A DNA stretch of 13,864 bases from Saccoglossus kowalevskii. Taxonomy: Eukaryota > Hemichordata > Enteropneusta > Harrimaniidae. The notes beneath the pieces are model-generated. The model saw only the letters and a program-made list of their open reading frames with translations. It was not told the origin of the DNA and did not search any database. Location of the stretch: contig NW_003142996.1 in NCBI RefSeq assembly GCF_000003605.2, positions 1-13,864 on the forward strand, in the 5' to 3' direction. A program made the translations under genes and the position numbers. Below, one piece after another: positions 1 to 10,628 of this stretch. The number at the start of each line of letters is the position of its first letter. Position 1 is the first letter of the stretch.

Positions 1-813
1 TCATGCATTGATGGGGAATGCACACCATACGCATCACAGTGGTTGCACGCTGTTGATGGGGAATGCACACCATACGCATCACAGTGGTTGCATGCATCGA
101 TGGGGAATGCACACCATGCGCATCACAGTGGTTGCATGGATTGCTAGTGTATGCACACATGCGCATCACAGTGGCTGCATGGATTGATGGGAATGCACAC
201 ATGCGCATCACAGTGGCTGCATGGATTGATGGGAATGCACAAATGCGCATCACAGTGACTGCATGGATTGATGGCGAATGCACACATGCGCATCACAGTG
301 GCTGCATGGATTGATGGGAATGCACACATGCGCATCACAGTGGTTGCATGGATTGATGGGGAACACACACATGCGCATCACAGTGGCTGCATGGATTGAT
401 GGGGAATGCACACATGCACATCACAGTGGCTGCATGGATTGATGTGGAACGCACACATGCTCATTACAGTGGCTGCATGGATTGATGGGAATGCACGCAT
501 GCGCATCACAGTGGCTGCATGGATTGATGGGGAATGCACACATGCGCATCACAGTGGTTGCTTGGATTGATGAGGAATGCACACATGCGTACCACATTGG
601 TTGCATGCATTGATGGGGAATGCACACATGCCCATCACAGTGGCTCCATGGATTGATGGGGAATGCATGCATGCGCATCACAGTGGTTTCTTGGAATGAT
701 GAAGAATGCACACCATGCGCATCACAGTGGTTGCATGGATTGCTAGTGTATGCACACATGCGCATCACAGTGGCTGCATGGATTGATGGGGAATGCACAC
801 ATGCACATCACAG
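1..813. repeat. S-block tail plus C block, copy 1
   Basis: This stretch begins inside an S block and runs through a C block. It matches 2729-3539 at an offset of 2725-2726 bp and about 5716-6527 at a further 2987 bp. Diagnostic monomers are ATTGCTAGTGTATG (near 141 and 740), GATGTGGAACGCACACATG with CTCATTACAG (about 443-468), GCGTACCACATTGG (about 587) and GGCTCCATGG (about 642). Small differences from the other copies include one extra T in CACGCTGTTG (about 48-57), and GGTTTCTTGGAATG near 685, shared with the copy at 6396 while 3409 has GGTTGCTTGG. The match ends at about 813, where this copy joins an F block while the others run into the 301-bp H repeat. Confidence 0.85.
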
Positions 814-1060
814 TGATTGCATACATTGATGGGAATGCACTCATGCGCATCACAGTGGCTGCATGGATTGATAGAGAATCACACATGCGCATCACAGTGG
901 CTGCATGGATTGATAGGGAATCACACATGCGCATCACAGTGGCTGCATGCATTGATAGGGAATGCACTCATGCGCATCACAGTGGCTGCATGGATTGATG
1001 GGGAATGCACACATGCGCATAACAGTGGCTGCATGGATTGATGGGGAATGCACACATGCG
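814..1060. repeat. F block, short form (CACTCATG and GAATCACAC monomers)
   Basis: Monomers here carry ATACATTGATGGGAATG, GCACTCATGCGC (about 836 and 965) and the one-base-shorter GATAGGGAATCACACATG. The same types occur expanded at 7250-7719 and at the right edge from 13561. The sequence from about 771 onward aligns with 7432 onward at an offset of 6661 bp. Inside this block the monomer order differs slightly from the distant copy, with gains and losses that nearly cancel. Confidence 0.8.
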
Positions 1061-1740
1061 CATCACAGTGGTTGCAAGGATTGATGGGAATGCACACATG
1101 CGCATCACAGTGGTTGCATGGATTGATGGGGAATGCACACATGCGCATAACAGTGGCTGCATAGATTGATGGGGAATGCACACATGCGCATCACAGTGGC
1201 TGCATAGATTGATGGGGAATGCACACATGCGCATCACAGTGGTTGCTTGGATTGATCAGGAATGCACACATGCGCATCACAGTGGCTGCATAGATTGATG
1301 GGGAATGCACACATGCGCATCACAGTGGTTGCTTGGATTGATCAGGAACGCACACATGCGCATAACAGTGGCTGCATAGATTGATGGGGAATGCACACAT
1401 GCGCATCACAGTGGTTGCAAGGATTGATGGGGAATGCACACATGCGCATCACAGTGGTTGCATGGTTTGATAGGAAATGCACACGTGGGCATCACAGTGG
1501 TTGCATGGATTGATAGGAAATGCACACATGCGCATCACAGTGGCTGCATAGATTGATGGGGAATGCACACATGCGCATCACAGTGGTTGCTTGGATTGAT
1601 CAGGAATGCACACATGCGCATAACAGTGGCTGCATAGATTGACGGGGAATGCACACATGCGCATCACAGTGGTTTGCATGGATTGATGGGAAATGCACAC
1701 ATGCGCATCACAGTGATTGCATACATTGATGGGGAATGCA
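1061..1740. repeat. K block (GCAAGG / GCTTGGATTGATCAGG monomers), copy 1
   Basis: This block is marked by GGTTGCAAGG (about 1070 and 1410), GCTTGGATTGATCAGG (about 1243, 1330 and 1590), GCGCATAACAG and a GTTTGATAGGAAATG monomer followed by CACACGTGGGCATCAC (about 1464-1495). It is repeated at 7720-8401 with an offset of 6660-6661 bp and in shortened form at 11351-11690. Near 1670 there is a monomer with an extra T (GTGGTTTGCATGG), which is also found at 8331 and 12311. No gene is seen here. Confidence 0.82.
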
Positions 1741-2530
1741 CACCATACGCACAACAGTGGTTGCATGGATTGACAGGGAACGCACACCATGCGCATCACA
1801 GTGGTTGCATGGATTGACGGGGAATGCACACATGCGCATCACAGTGGTTGCATGGATTGATGGGAAATGCACACATGCGCATCACAGTGATTGCATGCAT
1901 TGATGGGGAATGCACACCATACGCACCACAGTGGTTGCATGGATTGACAAGGAACGCACACCACGCGCATCACAGTGGTTGCACGCATTGATAGGGAATG
2001 CACATCATGCGCAGCACAGTGGTTGCATGCATTGATGGTGTATGCACACCATGCGCATCACAGTGATTGCATGCATTGATGGAGTATGCACACCATGCGC
2101 ATCACAGTAGTTGAATGCATTGATGGGGAATGCACACCATACGCATCACAGTGGTGGCACGCGTTGATGGGGAATGCCCCGCCATACGCATCACAGTGGT
2201 TTGCATGCATCGATGGGGAATGCACACCATGCGCATCACAGTGGTTGCATGGATTGTTAGTGTATACACACATGCGCATCACAGTGGCTGCATGGATTGA
2301 TGGGAATGCACACATGCGCATCACAGTGGCTGCATGGATTGATGGGAATGCACAAATGCGCATCACAGTGACTGCATGGATTGATGGCGAATGCACACAT
2401 GCGCATCACAGTTGATGCATGGATTGATGGGAATGCACACATGCGCATCACAGTGGTTGCATGGATTGATGGGGAACACACACATGCGCATCACAGTGGC
2501 TGCATGGATTGATGGGGAATGCACACATGC
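1741..2530. repeat. S block, full copy with divergent bases
   Basis: The S block starts with CACCATACGCACAACAG and GATTGACAGGGAACGCAC, then runs through mostly 44-bp CACACCATGC-type monomers, GATGGTGTATG, GATGGAGTATG, GTAGTTGAATGC, CACGCGTTGATGG and TGCATGCATCGATGG, and ends with CTAGTGTATG and 42-bp monomers. Copies begin at 1741, 4131, 5430, 8402 and 12382; partial copies lie at the window start, from 2676, and from 9167. Private changes here include GTGGTGGCACGCG (about 2151), GGAATGCCCCGCCATACG (about 2171) and TTGTTAGTGTATAC in place of TTGCTAGTGTATGC (2254). These make it the most diverged S copy. Confidence 0.85.
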
Positions 2531-2675
2531 ACATCACAGTGGCTGCATGGATTGATGTGGAACGCACACATGTTCATTACAGTGGCTGCATAGATTGATG
2601 GGAATGCACGCATGCGCATCACAGTGGCTGCATGGATTGATGGGGAATGCACACATGCGCATCACAGTGATGCAC
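2531..2675. repeat. Truncated C block ending at an out-of-register junction
   Basis: The C-block signature GATGTGGAACGCACACATG followed by TTCATTACAG appears at about 2555-2582, matching 3168-3195 and 443-468. The block does not continue into GCTTGGATTGATGAGG as in the other C copies. At about 2668-2681 it reads GCATCACAGTGATG directly followed by CACAGTGATTGC, so CACAGTGAT is partly repeated inside one monomer. The sequence then resumes as S block (GCATTGATGGAGTATG). The spacing of matching S markers across this point (2086 to 2700, 614 bp) is about 14 monomers plus 12 bp. Confidence 0.8.
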
Positions 2676-3540
2676 AGTGATTGCATGCATTGATGGAGTA
2701 TGCACACCATGCGCATCACAGTAGTTGAATGCATTGATGGGGAATGCACACCATACGCATCACAGTGGTTGCACGCGTTGATGGGGAATGCACACCATAC
2801 GCATCACAGTGGTTGCATGCATCGATGGGGAATGCACACCATGCGCATCACAGTGGTTGCATGGATTGCTAGTGTATGCACACATGCGCATCACAGTGGC
2901 TGCATGGATTGATGGGAATGCACACATGCGCATCACAGTGGCTGCATGGATTGATGGGAATGCACAAATGCGCATCACAGTGACTGCATGGATTGATGGC
3001 GAATGCACACATGCGCATCACAGTGGCTGCATGGATTGATGGGGAATGCACACATGCGCATCACAGTGGTTGCATGGATTGATGGGGAACACACACATGC
3101 GCATCACAGTGGCTGCGTGGATTGATGGGGAATGCACACATGCACATCACAGTGGCTGCATGGATTGATGTGGAACGCACACATGCTCATTACAGTGGCT
3201 GCATGGATTGATGGGAATGCACGCATGCGCATCACAGTGGCTGCATGGATTGATGGGGAATGCACACATGCGCATCACAGTGGTTGCTTGGATTGATGAG
3301 GAATGCACACATGCGTACCACATTGGTTGCATGCATTGATGGGGAATGCACACATGCCCATCACAGTGGCTCCATGGATTGATGGGGAATGCATGCATGC
3401 GCATCACAGTGGTTGCTTGGAATGATGAAGAATGCACACCATGCGCATCACAGTGGTTGCATGGATTGCTAGTGTATGCACACATGCGCATCACAGTGGC
3501 TGCATGGATTGATGGGGAATGCACACATGCACATCACAGT
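2676..3540. repeat. S-block latter part plus C block, copy 2
   Basis: The block begins in the S block at GATTGCATGCATTGATGGAG and runs through CTAGTGTATG (about 2866), the 42-bp monomers and a full C block (GCGTACCACATTGG at about 3312, GGCTCCATGG at about 3368). It matches 1-813 and, nearly base for base, about 5717-6527 at an offset of 2987 bp. A shared GGCTGCGTGG (about 3111 and 6098) links copies 2 and 3 and is absent from copy 1, so copies 2 and 3 look more recently related over that stretch. Near 685/3409/6396 the grouping differs, which suggests patchy exchange. Confidence 0.85.
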
Positions 3541-4044
3541 GGTTGCATAGAATGATGGGGAATGCACACATGCGCATCACAGTGGCTACATAGATTGATA
3601 GGGAATGCACACATGCGCATCACAGAGGTTGCATAGATTGATGGGGAATGCACACATGCGCATCACAGTGGCTACATAGATTGATAGGGAATGCACACAT
3701 GCGCATCACAGAGGTTGCATAGATTGATGGGGAATGCACACATGCGCATCACAGTGGTTGCATGGATTGCTAGTGTATGCACACATGCGCATCACAGTGG
3801 CTGCATGGATTGATGGGGAATGCACACATGCACATCACAGTGGTTGCATAGAATGATGGGGAATGCACACATGCGCATCACAGTGGCTACATAGATTGAT
3901 AGGGAATGCACACATGCGCATCACAGAGGTTGCATGGATTGATGGGGAATGCACACATGTGCATCACAGTGGCTGCATGGATTGATGGGGTATGCACACA
4001 TGCGCATCACAGTGATTGCATGGATTGATGGGGAATGCACACAT
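3541..4044. repeat. H block: 301-bp seven-monomer higher-order repeat
   Basis: GGTTGCATAGAATGATGG recurs at 3541 and 3842, exactly 301 bp (7 x 43) apart. Between them lie GGCTACATAGATTGATAGGG and CACAGAGGTTGCATAG monomers, each pair present twice, then CTAGTGTATG (3767) and an ATGCACATC monomer. The second copy is incomplete and runs into GCATGGATTGATGGGGTATG. Further H copies start at 4888/5189, 6528/6786, 9938/10239, 10629/10930 and 13224. At 6528 to 6786 the period is 258 bp (6 x 43), showing loss of one monomer. Confidence 0.88.
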
Positions 4045-4130
4045 GCGCACCAGAGTGGACTGCTTGCATTTATTGTTGGGGAATGCACACATGTGCATCA
4101 CAGTAGTTACATGGATTGATGGGGAATGCA
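4045..4130. repeat. B monomer: divergent 48-bp unit, copy 1
   Basis: The monomer from 4045 to 4092 reads GCGCACCAGAGTGGACTGC, then TTGCATTTATTGTTGGGG, and is 48 bp long, about 5 bp over the norm. It is followed by a GTAGTTACATGG monomer. It recurs at 7032, 11133 and 13341. It is the most different common unit in the window and a useful landmark. In this copy the next monomer leads straight into an S block (CACCATACGCACAACAG at 4131), whereas the other three continue with GGGGATTGCACAAATGTGC. Confidence 0.88.
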
Positions 4131-4887
4131 CACCATACGCACAACAGTGGTTGCATGGATTGACAGGGAACGCACACCATGCGCATCACAGTGGTTGCAT
4201 GGATTGACGGGGAATGCACACATGCGCATCACAGTGGTTGCATGGATTGATGGGAAATGCACACATGCGCATCACAGTGATTGCATGCATTGATGGGGAA
4301 TGCACACCATACGCACCACAGTGGTTGCATGGATTGACAAGGAACGCACACCATGCGCATCACAGTGGTTGCATGCATTGATAGGGAATGCACATCATGC
4401 GCAGCACAGTGGTTGCATGCATTGATGGTGTATGCACACCATGCGCATCACAGTGATTGCATGCATTGATGGAGTATGCACACCATGCGCATCACAGTAG
4501 TTGAATGCATTGATGGGGAATGCACACCATACGCATCACAGTGGTTGCACGCGTTGATGGGGAATGCACACCATACGCATCACAGTGGTTGCATGCATCG
4601 ATGGGGAATGCACACCATGCGCATCACAGTGGTTGCATGGATTGATGGGAATGCACACATGCGCATCACAGTGACTGCATGGATTGATGGCGAATGCACA
4701 CATGCGCATCACAGTGGCTGCATGGATTGATGGGGAATGCACACATGCGCATCACAGTGGTTGCATGGATTGATGTGGAACACACACATGCGCATCACAG
4801 TGGCTGCATGGATTGATGGGGAATGCACACATGCACATCACAGTGGCTGCATGGATTGATGGGGAATGCACACATGCACATCACAGT
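4131..4887. repeat. S block, shortened copy lacking the CTAGTGTATG monomer
   Basis: It aligns with 1741 onward at an offset of 2390 bp through the GTGTATG, GAGTATG, TTGAATGC and CACGCG monomers. After GGTTGCATGG at about 4629 it skips the CTAGTGTATG monomer and neighbouring 42-bp units and continues at GTGACTGCATGG. It ends with GATGTGGAACACACAC (about 4772), a change shared with 13110 but not with most other copies, and then two ATGCACATC monomers leading into the next H block. Confidence 0.82.
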
Positions 4888-5429
4888 GGTTGCATAGAAT
4901 GATGGGGAATGCACACATGCGCATCACAGTGGCTACATAGATTGATAGGGAATGCACACATGCGCATCACAGAGGTTGCATAGATTGATGGGGAATGCAC
5001 ACATGCGCATCACAGTGGCTACATAGATTGATAGGGAATGCACACATGCGCATCACAGAGGTTGCATAGATTGATGGGGAATGCACACATGCGCATCACA
5101 GTGGTTGCATGGATTGCTAGTGTATGCACACATGCGCATCACAGTGGCTGCATGGATTGATGGGGAATGCACACATGCACATCACAGTGGTTGCATAGAA
5201 TGATGGGGAATGCACACATGCGCATCACAGTGGCTACATAGATTGATAGGGAATGCACACATGCGCATCACAGAGGTTGCATAGATTGATGGGGAATGCA
5301 CACATGTGCATCACAGTGGCTGCATGGATTGATGGGGTATGCACACATGCGCATCACAGTGGCTGCATGGATTGATGGGGAATGCACACATGCGCATCAC
5401 AGTGATTGCATGGATTGATGGGGAATGCA
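4888..5429. repeat. H block, copy 2
   Basis: GGTTGCATAGAATGATGG at 4888 and 5189 is again 301 bp apart. The block matches 3541-4010 at an offset of 1347 bp. After GATGGGGTATG (about 5330) it holds one extra GGCTGCATGG monomer and then passes directly to the S block at 5430, with no B monomer between. The stretches from 3541 and from 4888 therefore behave as two tandem copies of a larger H-then-S unit. Confidence 0.85.
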
Positions 5430-6527
5430 CACCATACGCACAACAGTGGTTGCATGGATTGACAGGGAACGCACACCATGCGCATCACAGTGGTTGCATG
5501 GATTGACGGGGAATGCACACATGCGCATCACAGTGGTTGCATGGATTGATGGGAAATGCACACATGCGCATCACAGTGATTGCATGCATTGATGGGGAAT
5601 GCACACCATACGCACCACAGTGGTTGCATGGATTGACAAGGAACGCACACCATGCGCATCACAGTGGTTGCATGCATTGATAGGGAATGCACATCATGCG
5701 CAGCACAGTGGTTGCATGCATTGATGGGGAATGCACACCATACGCATCACAGTGGTTGCACGCGTTGATGGGGAATGCACACCATACGCATCACAGTGGT
5801 TGCATGCATCGATGGGGAATGCACACCATGCGCATCACAGTGGTTGCATGGATTGCTAGTGTATGCACACATGCGCATCACAGTGGCTGCATGGATTGAT
5901 GGGAATGCACACATGCGCATCACAGTGGCTGCATGGATTGATGGGAATGCACAAATGCGCATCACAGTGACTGCATGGATTGATGGCGAATGCACACATG
6001 CGCATCACAGTGGCTGCATGGATTGATGGGGAATGCACACATGCGCATCACAGTGGTTGCATGGATTGATGGGGAACACACACATGCGCATCACAGTGGC
6101 TGCGTGGATTGATGGGGAATGCACACATGCACATCACAGTGGCTGCATGGATTGATGTGGAACGCACACATGCTCATTACAGTGGCTGCATGGATTGATG
6201 GGAATGCACGCATGCGCATCACAGTGGCTGCATGGATTGATGGGGAATGCACACATGCGCATCACAGTGGTTGCTTGGATTGATGAGGAATGCACACATG
6301 CGTACCACATTGGTTGCATGCATTGATGGGGAATGCACACATGCCCATCACAGTGGCTCCATGGATTGATGGGGAATGCATGCATGCGCATCACAGTGGT
6401 TTCTTGGAATGATGAAGAATGCACACCATGCGCATCACAGTGGTTGCATGGATTGCTAGTGTATGCACACATGCGCATCACAGTGGCTGCATGGATTGAT
6501 GGGGAATGCACACATGCACATCACAGT
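5430..6527. repeat. S plus C block, copy 3 (two S monomers missing)
   Basis: The S block starts with CACCATACGCACAACAG at 5430. At about 5694-5740 the GTGTATG and GAGTATG/TTGAATGC monomers seen at 4387-4530 are missing, so GCGCAGCACAGTGGTTGC joins directly to GGGGAATGCACACCATACG, a loss of two monomers. From about 5717 to 6527 it matches 2730-3540 at 2987 bp. The C block carries GCGTACCACATTGG (about 6299) and GGCTCCATGG. The TTTCTTGGAATG variant (about 6400) is shared with copy 1, not copy 2. Confidence 0.85.
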
Positions 6528-7031
6528 GGTTGCATAGAATGATGGGGAATGCACACATGCGCATCACAGTGGCTACATAGATTGATAGGGAATGCACACA
6601 TGCGCATCACAGAGGTTGCATAGATTGATGGGGAATGCACACATGCGCATCACAGTGGCTACATAGATTGATGGGGAATGCACACATGCGCATCACAGTG
6701 GTTGCATGGATTGCTAGTGTATGCACACATGCGCATCACAGTGGCTGCATGGATTGATGGGGAATGCACACATGCACATCACAGTGGTTGCATAGAATGA
6801 TGGGGAATGCACACATGCGCATCACAGTGGCTACATAGATTGATAGGGAATGCACACATGCGCATCACAGAGGTTGCATAGACTGATGGGGAATGCACAC
6901 ATGTGCATCACAGTGGCTGCATGGATTGATGGGGTATGCACACATGCGCATCACAGTGGCTGCATGGATTGATGGGGAATGCACACATGCGCATCACAGT
7001 GATTGCATGGATTGATGGGGAATGCACACAT
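6528..7031. repeat. H block, copy 3 (258-bp form)
   Basis: GGTTGCATAGAATGATGG occurs at 6528 and 6786, 258 bp or six monomers apart. One CACAGAGG monomer of the 301-bp form is missing. The second copy has CATAGACTGATGG (about 6877), a private base. After GATGGGGTATG (about 6930) an extra monomer restores the total length, so that the B monomer at 7032 is again exactly 2987 bp from its match at 4045. Confidence 0.83.
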
Positions 7032-7249
7032 GCGCACCAGAGTGGACTGCTTGCATTTATTGTTGGGGAATGCACACATGTGCATCACAGTAGTTACATG
7101 GATTGATGGGGATTGCACAAATGTGCATCACAGTGGTTGCATGGATTGATAGGAAATGCACTCATGCACATCACAGTGGCTGCATGGATTGATAGGAAAT
7201 GCACATATGTACATCACAGTGGCTGCATGGATTGATGGGGAATGCACAC
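7032..7249. repeat. B monomer and its flank, copy 2
   Basis: The 48-bp B monomer is followed by GTAGTTACATGG, GGGGATTGCACAAATGTGC, GCACTCATGCACATC and GGAAATGCACATATGTACATC monomers. The same order follows B at 11133 and 13341 (offsets 4101 and 6309 bp), with a GATAGGAAATG to GACGGGGAATG difference near 7148 against 11248 and 13457. CpG-lost forms of the central octamer (ATGTGCAT, ATGCACAT, ATGTACAT) are concentrated here. Confidence 0.83.
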
Positions 7250-7719
7250 ATGTACATCACAGTGATTGCATACATTGATGGGAATGCACACATGCGCATC
7301 ACAGTGGTTGCATGGATTGATGGGGAATGCACACATGTACATCACAGTGATTGCATACATTGATGGGAATGCACTCATGCGCATCACAGTGGCTGCATGG
7401 ATTGATAGGGAATCACACATGCGCATCACAGTGGCTGCATGGATTGATGGGGAATGCACACATGTACATCACAGTGATTGCATACATTGATGGGAATGCA
7501 CTCATGCGCATCACAGTGGCTGCATGGATTGATAGGGAATCACACATGCGCATCACAGTGGCTGCATGGATTGATAGGGAATCACACATGCGCATCACAG
7601 TGGCTGCATGCATTGATAGGGAATGCACTCATGCGCATCACAGTGGCTGCTTGGATTGATAGGGAATCACACATGCGCATCACAGTGGCTGCATGGATTG
7701 ATGGGGAATGCACACATGC
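7250..7719. repeat. F block, expanded
   Basis: GTGATTGCATACATTGATGG occurs at 7262, 7347 and 7474 (spacings 85 and 127 bp, close to two and three monomers), interleaved with GCACTCATGCGC and GATAGGGAATCACACATG units. The corresponding part of copy 1 (814-1060) is shorter, so this block has expanded by local two- and three-monomer steps. It leads into the K block at GGTTGCAAGG (about 7730). Confidence 0.83.
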
Positions 7720-8298
7720 GCATCACAGTGGTTGCAAGGATTGATGGGGAATGCACACATGCGCATCACAGTGGTTGCATGGATTGATGGGGAATGCACA
7801 CATGCGCATAACAGTGGCTGCATAGATTGATGGGGAATGCACACATGCGCATCACAGTGGTTGCATAGATTGATGGGGAATGCACACATGCGCATCACAG
7901 TGGTTGCTTGGATTGATCAGGAATGCACACATGCGCATCACAGTGGCTGCATAGATTGATGGGGAATGCACACATGCGCATCACAGTGGTTGCTTGGATT
8001 GATCAGGAACGCACACATGCGCATAACAGTGGCTGCATAGATTGATGGGGAATGCACACATGCGCATCACAGTGGTTGCAAGGATTGATGGGGAATGCAC
8101 ACATGCGCATCACAGTGGTTGCATGGTTTGATAGGAAATGCACACGTGGGCATCACAGTGGTTGCATGGATTGATAGGAAATGCACACATGCGCATCACA
8201 GTGGCTGCATAGATTGATGGGGAATGCACACATGCGCATCACAGTGGTTGCTTGGATTGATCAGGAATGCACACATGCGCATAACAGTGGCTGCATAG
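7720..8298. repeat. K block, copy 2
   Basis: This is a near-complete match to 1061-1640 at an offset of 6660-6661 bp. It includes GGTTGCAAGG, GCTTGGATTGATCAGG, GCGCATAACAG and the GTTTGATAGG / CACACGTGGGCATCAC monomer pair at about 8125-8157. The high similarity over so many variant monomers in the same order indicates common descent of the whole segment rather than independent variants. Confidence 0.84.
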
Positions 8299-9166
8299 AT
8301 TGACGGGGAATGCACACATGCGCATCACAGTGGTTTGCATGGATTGATGGGAAATGCACACATGCGCATCACAGTGATTGCATACATTGATGGGGAATGC
8401 ACACCATACGCACAACAGTGGTTGCATGGATTGACAGGGAACGCACACCATGCGCATCACAGTGGTTGCATGGATTGACGGGGAATGCACACATGCGCAT
8501 CACAGTGGTTGCATGGATTGATGGGAAATGCACACATGCGCATCACAGTGATTGCATGCATTGATGGGGAATGCACACCATACGCACCACAGTGGTTGCA
8601 TGGATTGACAAGGAACGCACACCATGCGCATCACAGTGGTTGCATGCATTGATAGGGAATGCACATCATGTGCAGCACAGTGGTTGCATGCATTGATGGT
8701 GTATGCACACCATGCGCATCACAGTGATTGCATGCATTGATGGAGTATGCACACCATGCGCATCACAGTAGTTGAATGCATTGATGGGGAATGCACACCA
8801 TACGCATCACAGTGGTTGCACGCGTTGATGGGGAATGCACACCATACGCATCACAGTGGTTGCATGCATAGATGGGGAATGCACACCATGCGCAACACAG
8901 TGGTTGCATGGATTGCTAGTGTATGCACACATGCGCATCACAGTGGCTGCATGGATTGATGGGAATGCACACATGCGCATCACAGTGGCTGCATGGATTG
9001 ATGGGAATGCACACATGCGCATCACAGTGACTGCATGGATTGATGGCGAATGCACACATGCGCATCACAGTGGTTGCATGGATTGATGGGGAACACACAC
9101 ATGCGCATCACAGTGGCTGCATGGATTGATGGGGAATGCACACATGCACATCACAGTGGCTGCATG
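8299..9166. repeat. S block, copy with GCGCAACACAG
   Basis: It matches 1638 onward at 6661 bp and 12279 onward at 3980 bp. The variants GCACATCATGTGCAGC (about 8660) and CCATGCGCAACACAG (about 8887) are shared with 9167-9903 and 12279-13223 but absent from the S blocks at 1741, 4131 and 5430, so these three form a subfamily. A private base is GCATGCATAGATGG (about 8865), where sister copies have GCATCGATGG. Confidence 0.85.
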
Positions 9167-9937
9167 GATTGACGGGGAATGCACACATGCGCATCACAGT
9201 GGTTGCATGGATTGATGGGAAATGCACACATGCGCATCACAGTGATTGCATGCATTGATGGGGAATGCACACCATACGCACCACAGTGGTTGCATGGATT
9301 GACAAGGAACGCACACCATGCGCATCACAGTGGTTGCATGCATTGATAGGGAATGCACATCATGTGCAGCACAGTGGTTGCATGCATTGATGGTGTATGC
9401 ACACCATGCGCATCACAGTGATTGCATGCATTGATGGAGTATGCACACCATGCGCATCACAGTAGTTGAATGCATTGATGGGCAATGCACACCATACGCA
9501 TCACAGTGGTTGCACGCGTTGATGGGGAATGCACACCATACGCATCACAGTGGTTGCATGCATCGATGGGGAATGCACACCATGCGCAACACAGTGGTTG
9601 CATGGATTGCTAGTGTATGCACACATGCGCATCACAGTGGCTGCATGGATTGATGGGAATGCACACATGCGCATCACAGTGGCTGCATGGATTGATGGGA
9701 ATGCACACATGCGCATCACAGTGACTGCATGGATTGATGGCGAATGCACACATGCGCATCACAGTGGCTGCATGGATTGATGGGGAATGCACACATGCGC
9801 ATCACAGTGGTTGCATGGATTGATGGGGAACACACACATGCGCATCACAGTGGCTGCATGGATTGATGGGGAATGCACACATGCACATCACAGTGGCTGC
9901 ATGGATTGATGGGGAATGCACACATGCACATCACAGT
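9167..9937. repeat. S block, direct tandem duplicate of the preceding one
   Basis: From GATTGACGGGG at 9167 this repeats 8473-9166 at an offset of 694 bp. After about 9755 it has one additional monomer, so the offset becomes 737 bp at GAACACACACATG (9091 against 9828). It shares the GTGCAGC and GCGCAACACAG variants with its left neighbour. Small differences such as GATGGGCAATG (about 9477) mark it as a separate copy. It ends in two ATGCACATC monomers before the H block. Confidence 0.86.
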
Positions 9938-10628
9938 GGTTGCATAGAATGATGGGGAATGCACACATGCGCATCACAGTGGCTACATAGATTGATAGGG
10001 AATGCACACATGCGCATCACAGAGGTTGCATAGATTGATGGGGAATGCACACATGCGCATCACAGTGGCTACATAGATTGATAGGGAATGCACACATGCG
10101 CATCACAGAGGTTGCATAGATTGATGGGGAATGCACACATGCGCATCACAGTGGTTGCATGGATTGCTAGTGTATGCACACATGCGCATCACAGTGGCTG
10201 CATGGATTGATGGGGAATGCACACATGCACATCACAGTGGTTGCATAGAATGATGGGGAATGCACACCATACGCACAACAGTGGTTGCATGGATTGACAG
10301 GGAATGCACACATGCGCATCACAGTGGCTGCATGGATTGATGGGGAATGCACACATGTGCATCACAGTGGTTGCTTGGATTGATGAGGAATGCACACATG
10401 CGTACCACAGTGGTTGCATGGATTGATGGGGAATGCACACATGCGCATCACAGTGATTGCATGGATTGATGGGGAATGCACACCATACGCACAACAGTGG
10501 TTGCATGGATTGACAGGGAACGCACACCATGCGCATCACAGTGGTTGCATGGATTGCTAGTGTATGCACACATGCGCATCACAGTGGCTGCATGGATTGA
10601 TGGGGAATGCACACATGCACATCACAGT
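9938..10628. repeat. H block, copy 4, plus a mosaic S/C piece
   Basis: GGTTGCATAGAATGATGG at 9938 and 10239 is 301 bp apart. Immediately after the second occurrence the sequence switches to CACCATACGCACAACAG (about 10265), the S-block start. It then passes through GCTTGGATTGATGAGG with GCGTACCACAG (about 10374-10406), a C-type monomer, then a second CACCATACGCACAACAG (about 10484), and then CTAGTGTATG (10554). S, C and H monomers are thus shuffled within about 390 bp, an order not seen elsewhere in the window. Confidence 0.8.

Noticed and set aside
421-798. Minus-strand open frame of 125 codons, conserved at 3147-3524 and 6134-6511, with many Cys and His residues that resemble zinc-binding patterns
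   Set aside because: It is a translation of the satellite: the 'conservation' is duplicated DNA, the residues follow from the repeat read in three phases, and the frame is open only because 42- and 44-bp monomers skip the recurring TGA. The frame has no non-repeat sequence.
7351-7659. Plus-strand open frame of 102 codons with a regular peptide repeat
   Set aside because: It lies wholly within F-block monomers of 42-43 bp and ends at the standard ATGGATTGA stop. Related frames overlap it in other phases, as expected of non-coding repeats.
10189-10569. Longest open frame in the window, 126 codons on the minus strand
   Set aside because: It has the same origin as the other repeat frames. It crosses the mosaic segment, where 44-bp units happen to keep it open. 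No promoter, start context or recognisable domain.
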